This document shows positions 6,365 to 13,200 of a DNA stretch of 32,514 nt, one piece after another; the first letter of the stretch is position 1; each line of letters opens with the position of its first letter. The notes under the pieces are model-generated. The model made no database searches, was not told the DNA's origin, and was given only the letters and a program-made list of their open reading frames with translations. The stretch is from CAZGVV01 sp964529155 (GTDB taxonomy: Bacteria > Pseudomonadota > Alphaproteobacteria > Rickettsiales > SXRF01): assembly GCA_964529155.1 (NCBI GenBank), contig CAZGVV010000016.1, forward strand, positions 1 through 32,514, given 5' to 3'. A program made the translations under genes and the position numbers.

Positions 6365-7681
6365 TTAATGGTTGGAAGGTAGCGAAGCATAAATCGGAAA
6401 CCGCTCACACAGCTTCTTCACTTCGGCTTTCGCTTTTGCCTCTGCTGCGGAATTGTCGTCGCCGTGTGCACTCAGCCCGTCCAATACGTCGCCGATCAAT
6501 TCGCCGATCTGCTTGAACTCCGCCACGCCAAATCCGCGCGTGGTTCCCGCCGGTGTACCTAAGCGAATGCCGCTGGTGATCGCCGGTTTTTCCGGGTCAA
6601 ACGGAATGGCATTTTTGTTGCAGGTGAGGCCTGCCCGCTCCAGGCTGGCTTCCGCTGCTTTGCCGGTGATCTTTTTCGGACGCAAATCCACCAGCATCAA
6701 ATGGCAATCCGTGCCGCCGGTCGTAATTGCAAGCCCACGTGAAACCAGTGTCGCGGCAAGTGCCTGCGCATTATCTATCACCGCCTTACCATATGCCTTA
6801 AATTCCGGCTTCAGTGCTTCGCCAAAGGCCACGGCTTTACCGGCAATTACATGCATCAATGGCCCGCCTTGTAGGCCTGGGAAAATCGCTGAATTGATTT
6901 TCTTGGCGATTTCGGCGTCATTGGTCAGAATCATGCCGCCGCGCGGACCACGCAATGTTTTATGCGTTGTCGTCGTTACCACATGCGCATGCGGGAACGG
7001 GGAGGGGTAAACGCCCGCCGCAACCAACCCAGCAAAGTGCGCCATATCCACCATCAAGAGTGCACCCACGCTGTCAGCGATCTGACGCAAGCGTGCAAAA
7101 TCAATCACGCGCGGATAGGCTGAACAGCCGCCGATAATCAATTTCGGTTTATGCTCAACTGCCAGTTTCGCCACTTCATCATAATCAATCAGCGCATCTT
7201 TTTCGCGCACACCATACGTCACAGCATTAAACCATTTGCCCGACATGTTCACGCTTGCGCCGTGCGTCAAATGCCCGCCTGCAGCAAGCGAAAGTCCAAG
7301 AAATGTATCGCCGGGTTTCAGCAGCGCTAAAAACACGCCCTGATTGGCTTGCGAGCCGGAATTGGGCTGCACGTTGGCGAATTCACAATGAAATAATTTC
7401 TTTGCCCGCTCAATGGCCAGTGTCTCCGTTTCATCGACATATTCACAGCCGCCATAATAGCGTTTACCCGGATACCCTTCGGCATATTTATTGGTCAGCA
7501 CCGAGCCTTGCGCCTCCAGCACAGCGCGGCTTACAATGTTCTCACTCGCAATCAATTCGATCTGCGATTGCTGACGTTTCAACTCATGGGCAATGGTGGC
7601 GGCGAGTTCGGGGTCGGCTTGATTCAACGCAATATCAAAAAACGCATGCATGGTAGTGGATTCCTTTTTTGCCTGTAACAT
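6365..7681 (-). CDS. glyA: Serine hydroxymethyltransferase
   Basis: GlyA interconverts serine and glycine with tetrahydrofolate, supplying one-carbon units; it is a cytoplasmic PLP enzyme. Clear signatures are IELIASENIVS at 41-51, YAEGYPGKRYYGGCEYVD at 66-83, and TTTTHKTLRGPRGG with the PLP lysine at 241. With the ATG at 7681 the length is 438, and AGGAG lies seven bases upstream. A second ATG at 7651 (MHAFFDIALNQADPE) fits the family N-terminus better and also has AAGGA upstream, so the first ten residues may be extra. It follows rpiB by ten bases. Confidence 0.96.
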   Translation of the reverse strand: MLQAKKESTTMHAFFDIALNQADPELAATIAHELKRQQSQIELIASENIVSRAVLEAQGSVLTNKYAEGYPGKRYYGGCEYVDETETLAIERAKKLFHCEFANVQPNSGSQANQGVFLALLKPGDTFLGLSLAAGGHLTHGASVNMSGKWFNAVTYGVREKDALIDYDEVAKLAVEHKPKLIIGGCSAYPRVIDFARLRQIADSVGALLMVDMAHFAGLVAAGVYPSPFPHAHVVTTTTHKTLRGPRGGMILTNDAEIAKKINSAIFPGLQGGPLMHVIAGKAVAFGEALKPEFKAYGKAVIDNAQALAATLVSRGLAITTGGTDCHLMLVDLRPKKITGKAAEASLERAGLTCNKNAIPFDPEKPAITSGIRLGTPAGTTRGFGVAEFKQIGELIGDVLDGLSAHGDDNSAAEAKAKAEVKKLCERFPIYASLPSNH

Positions 7682-7691
7682 GTAGTTGCTC

Positions 7692-8126
7692 CTAAATGAT
7701 CCCTAATTTTTCAACACGGCGCTGATGACGTCCGCCTTCAAAGTCCGTTTCTAAAAAACGCAGTACGCATTCTTTCGCCGCGTCAATACCCGTAAGGCGT
7801 GCGCCTAAGCATAATACGTTTGCGTCATTATGTTTGCGGCTGAGTTCCGCCTCGAGTCCACTCCGGCACAATGCAGCGCGGATAGTCGCATGCCGGTTTG
7901 CGGCAATACTGACACCGATGCCAGAACCGCAAATTAAAATGCCGCGCGATTTTTTTTCAATGACACATGCGGCAAGCGCATTCGCGATGTCAGGATAGTC
8001 CACACTGCTTGTTCCATGTGTTCCAAGATCGTGCGTGATGTATCCATGCTCATGTAAAAACTCCGTAAGCGCGGTTTTCATTTCCACGCCGGCATGGTCA
8101 GACGCAATGGCAATTGTTTTGTGCAT
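7692..8126 (-). CDS. rpiB: Ribose-5-phosphate isomerase B
   Basis: RpiB interconverts ribose 5-phosphate and ribulose 5-phosphate; the latter is also the RibB substrate. The motifs are IASDHAGVEMK at 7-17, DLGTHGTSSVDYPD at 33-46, ICGSGIGVSIAANR with the catalytic cysteine at 66, and RKHNDANVLCLGAR. I chose the ATG at 8126 (MHKTIAIASDHAG), because family members start within a few residues of the first strand. An in-frame GTG at 8153 would add nine non-conserved residues. It is the first gene of the long minus-strand operon and diverges from mipZ. No strong promoter for it was found in the 279-base gap. Confidence 0.93.
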   Translation of the reverse strand: MHKTIAIASDHAGVEMKTALTEFLHEHGYITHDLGTHGTSSVDYPDIANALAACVIEKKSRGILICGSGIGVSIAANRHATIRAALCRSGLEAELSRKHNDANVLCLGARLTGIDAAKECVLRFLETDFEGGRHQRRVEKLGII

Positions 8127-8348
8127 ACGTAGTCGTTTCTGTGCATCAAGCACACAACATGTTGTAATTGCGTAGTTTTGCCATAATCCCGTAATAAGCG
8201 CAATAGCTTCATGTAAACGACTGTATTCGCTGCACTATTGTTGGGCATTTTTGAGCTTGAATGCAGCGTGCATTCATCGCAGTCAAAAAACGTATAGCCA
8301 CACGTAAACATCACGCGCATTTTTTTACACAAAATTTATTCCTAATGC

Positions 8349-8376
8349 TTGCATGCAAAATGCGGATGCTTATAAT
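8349..8376 (+). promoter_or_regulatory. Promoter of mipZ
   Basis: TTGCAT at 8349-8354 and a perfect TATAAT at 8371-8376 are separated by 16 bases, with the mipZ ATG 29 bases further on. The -35 lies inside a perfect 10-base palindrome, TTGCATGCAA (8349-8358), which could be an operator. The rest of the 8127-8405 gap shows nothing I can name. Confidence 0.7.
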
Positions 8377-8405
8377 CAAAAAAAACCGGTGGATGGAGTG
8401 GCGAC

Positions 8406-9413
8406 ATGAACCAGAACGTAGCGGATTCGATGAGCGCAAGTGCCGGTAGCGGAACTGCCGGTGGCAGACACGCTCACGTTATCGTTCTTGGCAACGAAAA
8501 AGGGGGCTCCGGTAAAACTACCACCGGCATGCATCTGATTGTTTCCCTGCTGCGTTTAGGTTTCTCTGTTGGCAGTATTGACCTTGATTCCCGTCAGCGC
8601 TCTCTCTCTCGTTACATTGAAAATCGTCGTCAAACCATGGTGCGTGAAAACGTCACCCTGCCGCAGCCGCATCACATCGTTATTCAAAAAAGCCCTTTCA
8701 ACATCGCCGACGAAGCCGAGCAAGATGAGCGTGATCGTTTCAGTATGGCGCTCTCCCGACTCGTTTCCACCAATGATTTCGTGGTCGTGGATAGCCCGGG
8801 GAATGATACGTTCCTGTCGCGCCTCGCACATTCCTACGCTAATACCATTATCACCCCGATCAATGACAGCTTCGTTGACCTTGATGTACTCGCCACGGTA
8901 GACGGCCAAAGCCTGCAAGTTATCAAGCCCAGCATTTACAGCGAAATGATCTGGGAGCAAAAATTGAAACGCGCCAAGCGCGATGGTGGTTCCATTGAAT
9001 GGATTGTTATGCGCAATCGCCTTTCTAACATCAATGCGAAAAACAAATTGATGGTCACGCAAGTGCTTGGTGAACTCGCGCGCCGTATCGGGTTTCGCGT
9101 ATCGCCTGGCTTTTCCGAGCGTGTTATTTTCCGTGAATTATTCCTTCAGGGCTTAACCGTGCTCGACATCATGCAGGAAGTGGCTACCGTTAGCGTCTCC
9201 ATGTCGCACGTCGCTGCCCGTCAGGAAGTGCGCGATCTGTTGAAAACGCTACGCATTCCGCAAGTGGATATGCGCCTGAGCGAATTCCGCACCGCTGTAA
9301 GCAGCGAAGAGCAAGCCGTAGCTGCTGAAGCAGAAAGCCGTACGGCTTCTGCCGCCGCTGCCAAAGACGTGGCTAAAGAGTCTGCCAAGCAAGAGCAAAA
9401 AGTACCTGCCTAA
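8406..9413 (+). CDS. mipZ: Division-plane positioning ATPase MipZ
   Basis: MipZ is a ParA-type ATPase that binds the ParB-parS complex, forms a polar gradient and keeps FtsZ rings at mid-cell in alphaproteobacteria. The deviant Walker A GNEKGGSGKTT spans 29-39, with the signature lysine 32 and catalytic lysine 37. Strongly MipZ-like segments follow: IDLDSRQRSLSRYIENRR, VVDSPGNDTFLSRLAHSYA, TPINDSFVDLDVLATVD, VMRNRLSNINAKNK and RVIFRELFLQGLTVLD. It carries about 20 extra N-terminal residues and an Ala/Glu/Lys-rich tail after about residue 295. GGATGGAG precedes the ATG. parB is not in the window. Confidence 0.95.
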   Translation: MNQNVADSMSASAGSGTAGGRHAHVIVLGNEKGGSGKTTTGMHLIVSLLRLGFSVGSIDLDSRQRSLSRYIENRRQTMVRENVTLPQPHHIVIQKSPFNIADEAEQDERDRFSMALSRLVSTNDFVVVDSPGNDTFLSRLAHSYANTIITPINDSFVDLDVLATVDGQSLQVIKPSIYSEMIWEQKLKRAKRDGGSIEWIVMRNRLSNINAKNKLMVTQVLGELARRIGFRVSPGFSERVIFRELFLQGLTVLDIMQEVATVSVSMSHVAARQEVRDLLKTLRIPQVDMRLSEFRTAVSSEEQAVAAEAESRTASAAAAKDVAKESAKQEQKVPA

Positions 9414-9439
9414 CAAGCGGTTAATATAGGGGATGGGAG

Positions 9440-9468
9440 TGGACGTTACCCCTTAAACACCTTATACT
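9440..9468 (+). promoter_or_regulatory. Promoter of murJ
   Basis: TGGACG (9440-9445) and TATACT (9463-9468) are separated by 17 bases, 38 bases before the murJ ATG. A five-base repeat, AGGGG and CCCCT, around 9428-9454 overlaps it but is too weak to call a terminator of mipZ. Confidence 0.55.
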
Positions 9469-9506
9469 CTCGCCATTCGCCTCCTGCCATCTGTCATTTC
9501 CATTTC

Positions 9507-11054
9507 ATGTCCCTTATTAAATCCACTGCCACCATCGGAGTTTACACGCTAATCTCGCGGTTGCTCGGGTTTTTCCGTGACGTAACCATCGCCTCCAGCC
9601 TCGGCGCCAGCTGGCTCTCGGACGCTTTTTTTGTTGCCTTTAAAATTCCCAATTTCATGCGTCGATTGTTTGCTGAAGGCGCCTTCAACTCCGCCTTCGT
9701 GCCACTCTATGCTGGGACGCTTGCTGAAGAAAATGGCCGTGCCAAAGCCGCACTGTTTGCTGATGAAGCCTATTCCTTTCTTCTTGCCGTATTATTGCTA
9801 TTCAGCTCTGTCTTTATTCTAGCTATGCCGTGGCTCATGTGGATTCTGGCTCCCGGTTTCACTGATAACCCGCAAAAATACACGCTCACCGTGTTACTTA
9901 CACGGATCACTATGCCGTATATTATCTTCATCTCCATCGTTTCGCTCCTCGGTGGTATGCTCAATAGCGTAGGCCGTTTCGCCGCTGTCGCCGCCACGCC
10001 TATCATCATGAATATCTGTCTTATCATCATTCCGCCGATGATTAACCGTTTCGTCCCCACCGGCGCGCATGCGTTGGCCATCGCCGTGCTCATTTCCGGT
10101 GTGGCGCAAATGCTATGGCTCATGGTGTGGTGCAAACGCCTAAATATCATGCCTACCTTGCGTCCGCCGCGCCTCACGGCGGAAGTAAAACGCCTATTAA
10201 AACTCATCGCCCCTGCTGCCATGGGCGCAGGCGTTGCCCAGATCAATTTGTTCGTAGACCTCATCATCGCCTCACAAATCAGCAACGGTGTATCGTATCT
10301 TTATTACGCCGACCGTATCAGTGAATTACCGCTTGCCGTCATTGGCATTGCCATTGGCACCGCCTTACTGCCATTACTGTCCCGCCATATCCGTGAAGGC
10401 AAACACGCCAGCGCCCACGCCAGCCAGAATCGCGCCATCGAACTCGCGCTTCTGCTTGCATTGCCCGCCGCCGCGGCCCTCATGACCATTTCTATTCCGG
10501 TTATCCAGGTGTTGTATGAGCGTGGCGCCTTCACTGTTGACGACACCCGCAAAACCGCCTCCGCTTTAATCGCTTTCGCCGCTGGCTTGCCCGCATTTGT
10601 TTTGGTTAAAGTGCTTGGCCCGGCATTTTACGCCAACCGCGATACCAAAACCCCATTTCAAATCGCGCTTATCTGCATCAGCGTAAATTTCCTGCTCAAC
10701 ATCACGCTCATCTATCCTTTTGCCCATGTCGGTATGGCCATTGCCACCGCCATTGCTGCCTGGCTCAACGTCGCCCTCATGATGCGGATACTGCTTAAAC
10801 GCGGTATGTTCGTATGGGATCGGCTATTGCTTGCTCGCCTTCCCCGTATGTTGGTTGCCGCCGGTCTTATGTCGGTTACCCTGTGGTACTTTTCCGCCCC
10901 GCTTGCCCACTGGCTTGTTGGCTCTACTATCGCCCGTTTTGTTGCGCTCAGTATATTGGTGACGATAGGATTAGTCGTATATGGTGCTGCTGCACTTATG
11001 CTCCGGGCAGTTGATGTGCCCCAATTCCGCAGGCTCATGCGAAAAGCTAAATAG
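9507..11054 (+). CDS. murJ: Lipid II flippase MurJ
   Basis: MurJ moves lipid II across the inner membrane for peptidoglycan synthesis. The 515-residue protein is hydrophobic throughout, consistent with 14 membrane helices. It starts with the family signature SLIKSTATIGVYTLISRLLGFFRD and ASWLSDAFFVAFKIPNFMRRLFAEGAFNSAFVPLY at about 33-67, with the arginines essential in E. coli MurJ conserved. Later segments such as LYYADRISELPLAVIGIAIGTALLPLLS and GPAFYANRDTKTP are also typical. No Shine-Dalgarno is evident in the pyrimidine-rich leader. It has its own promoter and stands alone. Confidence 0.96.
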   Translation: MSLIKSTATIGVYTLISRLLGFFRDVTIASSLGASWLSDAFFVAFKIPNFMRRLFAEGAFNSAFVPLYAGTLAEENGRAKAALFADEAYSFLLAVLLLFSSVFILAMPWLMWILAPGFTDNPQKYTLTVLLTRITMPYIIFISIVSLLGGMLNSVGRFAAVAATPIIMNICLIIIPPMINRFVPTGAHALAIAVLISGVAQMLWLMVWCKRLNIMPTLRPPRLTAEVKRLLKLIAPAAMGAGVAQINLFVDLIIASQISNGVSYLYYADRISELPLAVIGIAIGTALLPLLSRHIREGKHASAHASQNRAIELALLLALPAAAALMTISIPVIQVLYERGAFTVDDTRKTASALIAFAAGLPAFVLVKVLGPAFYANRDTKTPFQIALICISVNFLLNITLIYPFAHVGMAIATAIAAWLNVALMMRILLKRGMFVWDRLLLARLPRMLVAAGLMSVTLWYFSAPLAHWLVGSTIARFVALSILVTIGLVVYGAAALMLRAVDVPQFRRLMRKAK

Positions 11055-11070
11055 GAATTGTCATAAAATT

Positions 11071-11098
11071 TTAACACTGTGAAGGACGTTTATATTAT
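11071..11098 (+). promoter_or_regulatory. Promoter of the small gene after murJ
   Basis: TTAACA (11071-11076) and TATTAT (11093-11098), each five of six to consensus, are separated by 16 bases and begin 17 bases after the murJ stop. This implies that the next gene is expressed independently. Confidence 0.65.
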
Positions 11099-11134
11099 AG
11101 GTTTTCGTCATAACTGCTTAAAGTGAGTAATGCG

Positions 11135-11515
11135 ATGACTGTTAAAAGACCTCACCATGCTCCTGATACAATTGTTTTTCACCCCATCATGGATTACAGC
11201 AATCTAAGCTTAGAGCATACCCAACTACCGTATGAGAAAGTTCAAAGACTTTGTTTGCGGATGAAGCATATTTATGAAAAAGCGAAAGAAATTCCTGGTA
11301 TTTGCCAAGAAGGACTTGATCTATATAAAAATATTTTGTTTTGCCTGGAAAATGAAGCAAAGAGGCCGACGTCACTTTCATATAAGAGTTTTATGCAATT
11401 AGCAGATTTGACACTTGCAACCTGCAGTAATCCTGCAGATAAGAAACATTACAAATCGCAGTGGAAAGAAATTTACAGCGATATTTTGACACGAAATATG
11501 TGTCTAGCAATGTGA
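11135..11515 (+). CDS. Small hypothetical protein, 126 residues
   Basis: I do not recognise this protein. It begins MTVKRPHHAPDTIVFHP and is mostly amphipathic helix (SLEHTQLPYEKVQRLCLRMK, then a long KNILFCLENEAKR stretch). It has five cysteines scattered through the helical part and no membrane segment. The frame could also start at a GTG at 11123, four codons earlier; neither start has a good Shine-Dalgarno. The gene is AT-rich compared with murJ and has a good promoter of its own. It may be lineage-specific. The 500 bases after it hold only inverted repeats. Confidence 0.6.
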   Translation: MTVKRPHHAPDTIVFHPIMDYSNLSLEHTQLPYEKVQRLCLRMKHIYEKAKEIPGICQEGLDLYKNILFCLENEAKRPTSLSYKSFMQLADLTLATCSNPADKKHYKSQWKEIYSDILTRNMCLAM

Positions 11516-11540
11516 TAATCCTATCCGCAATGCACTTTTT

Positions 11541-11626
11541 TTCTTCACCCCTTCCTAACACCAACACCCCTTTCTTCTTTAACCTCTACAAGCAAGAGGT
11601 GTGAGTGTTAGAAAGGGGTGGAAGAA
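11541..11626. repeat. Long imperfect hairpin
   Basis: Arms 11541-11561 and 11605-11626 pair over 20 base pairs with one mismatch (11554/11612) and one bulged base (11620). Inside the 43-base loop a second stem, ACCTCT (11582-11587) and AGAGGT (11595-11600), closes a 7-base loop. A run of eight T precedes the left arm, so a minus-strand transcript would have A, not U, after the hairpin. It does not fit a classical terminator on either strand. Confidence 0.7.
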
Positions 11627-11723
11627 ATAAGATTAGGCCTTCCGGGGCATTTTTTCTTATGGCAAAGCTGAGAGTGAAGCCGGTAATTCCGGATCCGGCT
11701 GAGTGGCAAGTGAGCTCATGGGC

Positions 11724-11752
11724 TCGCGGCGGGTATCCAGCCTGCGCCGCGA
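11724..11752. repeat. REP-like GC-rich hairpin
   Basis: TCGCGGCG (11724-11731) pairs perfectly with CGCCGCGA (11745-11752) around a 13-base loop, ggtatccagcctg. On the minus strand this reads GTCATCGCGGCGCAGG then CTGGATACCC, which resembles the widespread proteobacterial interspersed repeat of the GTCATTCCCGCG...GGAATCCAG type. The resemblance is from memory. Confidence 0.45.
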
Positions 11753-11910
11753 TGACCCTGTGTGGGTGAGAGAGGGGTAACTCTGTTTCATACCATACAT
11801 GCATAACATGGCGTGGCGGATGGTGTGGCGTGTCAATGCAAACAACAGTTGGTGGTTCTCCCATCCGCTGGCGTACGCAAATCACTCACACCGCCGGAAG
11901 AAGGTCTCGT

Positions 11911-11945
11911 GTGGTTGCAACCACCGCCCTCTACACGTGAGGGCG
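11911..11945. repeat. Adjacent palindrome and hairpin
   Basis: GTGGTTGCAACCAC (11911-11924) is a perfect 14-base palindrome. It is followed at once by CGCCCTC (11925-11931) and GAGGGCG (11939-11945), a perfect 7-base stem with loop TACACGT. There is no T-run. They lie about 75 bases downstream of the mreB stop on the minus strand. Confidence 0.6.
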
Positions 11946-12019
11946 AACACTAACGACTATCAACGAAGGACTAATTACTATGCTTACAACAAACTAACTA
12001 AGTCCAGGCAAGCAAAGCA

Positions 12020-13066
12020 CTATTCCTGACGGAACAACACATGCCGTAATTGCTCAGGATGTTCCAGCACTTTGCCTGAACCCAGCGCCACACAGTTCAG
12101 TGGCTCTGCGGCTACGAATACAGGTAAGCTGGTGGCGTTTGACAGAACCAGATCCAGATTCCGCAGCATTGCCCCGCCGCCGGAAAGCACAATGCCTTTG
12201 TCAACGATATCGCTCGACAGTTCGGGCGGTGTGCATTCGAGTGCGATTTTCACTGCTTCGATAATCTGCCCTACCGGTTCCACCAACGCTTCGGCAATTT
12301 GGTATTCGGAGAGGATAATTTCTTTTGGCACGCCGTTCATTAAATCGCGGCCTTTGATTTCCACCAAACGGCCATCACCATTTTCCGGGGCGCAAGCGGC
12401 GCCGATTTCTTTTTTGATTTTTTCTGCCGTGCTTTCGCCGATCAGCAAATTGGAATAGCGGCGAATGTAGGAAATAATCGCCTCATCCATTTTGTCGCCA
12501 CCCACGCGCACGGAGCGCGCATACACGATACCACCCAGCGACAACACCGCCACTTCCGTTGTTCCACCGCCAATGTCCACGATCATCGAGCCAGTAGGTT
12601 CCGTTACCGGCCATCCTGCGCCGATGGCGGCTGCCATGGGTTCTTCGATCAAGTATACTTCACGTGCGCCAGCATTTTCGGCTGCTTCCTGAATCGCACG
12701 GCGTTCTACGGGCGTTGAACCGCTCGGTACGCAGATGATGATGAGCGGGCGCGGTTTGATAAAGCTATGGCTGCTATGCACTTTATGAATAAAGTGCTTG
12801 ATCATTTCTTCAGCCGACGCGAAATCTGCGATCACGCCATCTTTGAGTGGGCGAATTGCGTCAATTTTCGCAGGGGTGCGACCTAACATCATTTTCGCTT
12901 CATTGCCGAATGCGAAAGGAATGTTTCCACCCACGCCGCTTTTCATGGCTACCACGGAGGGCTCGTTGAGCACAATGCCCTGATCTCGAACATACACCAG
13001 CGTATTAGCGGTACCGAGATCGATTGCCATGTCGGAAGACATCAGGCCTAAGAACTTGCGTAGCAT
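12020..13066 (-). CDS. mreB: Rod shape-determining protein MreB
   Basis: MreB is the bacterial actin that polymerises under the inner membrane and guides side-wall synthesis. I chose the ATG at 13066 (MLRKFLGLMSSDMAIDLGTANTL), giving 348 residues, the family norm; the longer open frame would need a TTG start. Phosphate loops are visible: AIDLGTANTLVYV near 13-25 and IVDIGGGTTEVAVLSLGG near 160-177. PLIIICVPSGSTPVERRA and VLSGGGAMLRNLD are also typical. A good promoter lies 38 bases upstream. Unusually, no mreC or mreD follows; the structured non-coding segment does. Confidence 0.96.
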   Translation of the reverse strand: MLRKFLGLMSSDMAIDLGTANTLVYVRDQGIVLNEPSVVAMKSGVGGNIPFAFGNEAKMMLGRTPAKIDAIRPLKDGVIADFASAEEMIKHFIHKVHSSHSFIKPRPLIIICVPSGSTPVERRAIQEAAENAGAREVYLIEEPMAAAIGAGWPVTEPTGSMIVDIGGGTTEVAVLSLGGIVYARSVRVGGDKMDEAIISYIRRYSNLLIGESTAEKIKKEIGAACAPENGDGRLVEIKGRDLMNGVPKEIILSEYQIAEALVEPVGQIIEAVKIALECTPPELSSDIVDKGIVLSGGGAMLRNLDLVLSNATSLPVFVAAEPLNCVALGSGKVLEHPEQLRHVLFRQE

Positions 13067-13103
13067 AAGAAAAACTCGCGCACGGTTAGAAGTGACTGCA
13101 AGA

Positions 13104-13132
13104 GTTATACGCAGGCAAAACAGTGGCGGCAA
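13104..13132 (-). promoter_or_regulatory. Promoter of mreB
   Basis: Read on the minus strand, TTGCCG (13132-13127) and TATAAC (13109-13104) have 17 bases between them. Upstream, an AT-only stem with T-runs at about 13160-13180 may terminate leuA transcription. Confidence 0.65.
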
Positions 13133-13200
13133 GCGATTTGTCGCAACTAAATGCGTTGATTTTTTATTTTAAAAAACAGAAAATAAACCGAAAGAAATGT

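Larger units (their letters stand above)
11516..12019. other. Non-coding segment rich in inverted repeats
   Basis: This 504-base stretch between convergent genes has no convincing gene. It contains a long hairpin (11541-11626), an 8-base GC-rich stem (11724-11752), the pair GCGGATGG (11816-11823) and CCATCCGC (11861-11868), a 14-base palindrome and a 7-base hairpin (11911-11945), and the palindrome CCGGATCCGG near 11691. A short GGCC/GGGC stem followed by six T at about 11636-11656 could terminate plus-strand transcription. Short frames on both strands translate these repeats and look spurious. I found no tmRNA, RNase P, SRP or 6S RNA signature. It could be a structured RNA or a cluster of decayed repeat elements. 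Confidence 0.6.

Noticed and set aside
8078..8332. Minus-strand 84-residue frame over the rpiB start
   Set aside because: It overlaps rpiB in another frame and the mipZ promoter region; low-complexity, no motif.
8127..8348. Riboswitch or promoter for the rpiB-thiL operon
   Set aside because: I searched the divergent gap for an FMN or TPP riboswitch or strong -35/-10 boxes on the minus strand; only weak matches (TTTACA, TATTAC at 15-base spacing) were found.
11586..11885. Minus-strand 99-residue frame
   Set aside because: It translates the long hairpin and the REP-like hairpin; no promoter or ribosome site.
11799..12029. Plus-strand 76-residue frame
   Set aside because: Its composition is odd (Trp/His/Asn/Arg-rich), it translates inverted repeats, overlaps the mreB end and lacks a ribosome site. 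I also considered a tmRNA tag reading (ANTNDY...) but found no tmRNA acceptor features.
13067..13132. 22-residue extension of mreB
   Set aside because: It would need a TTG start and begins inside the predicted promoter.
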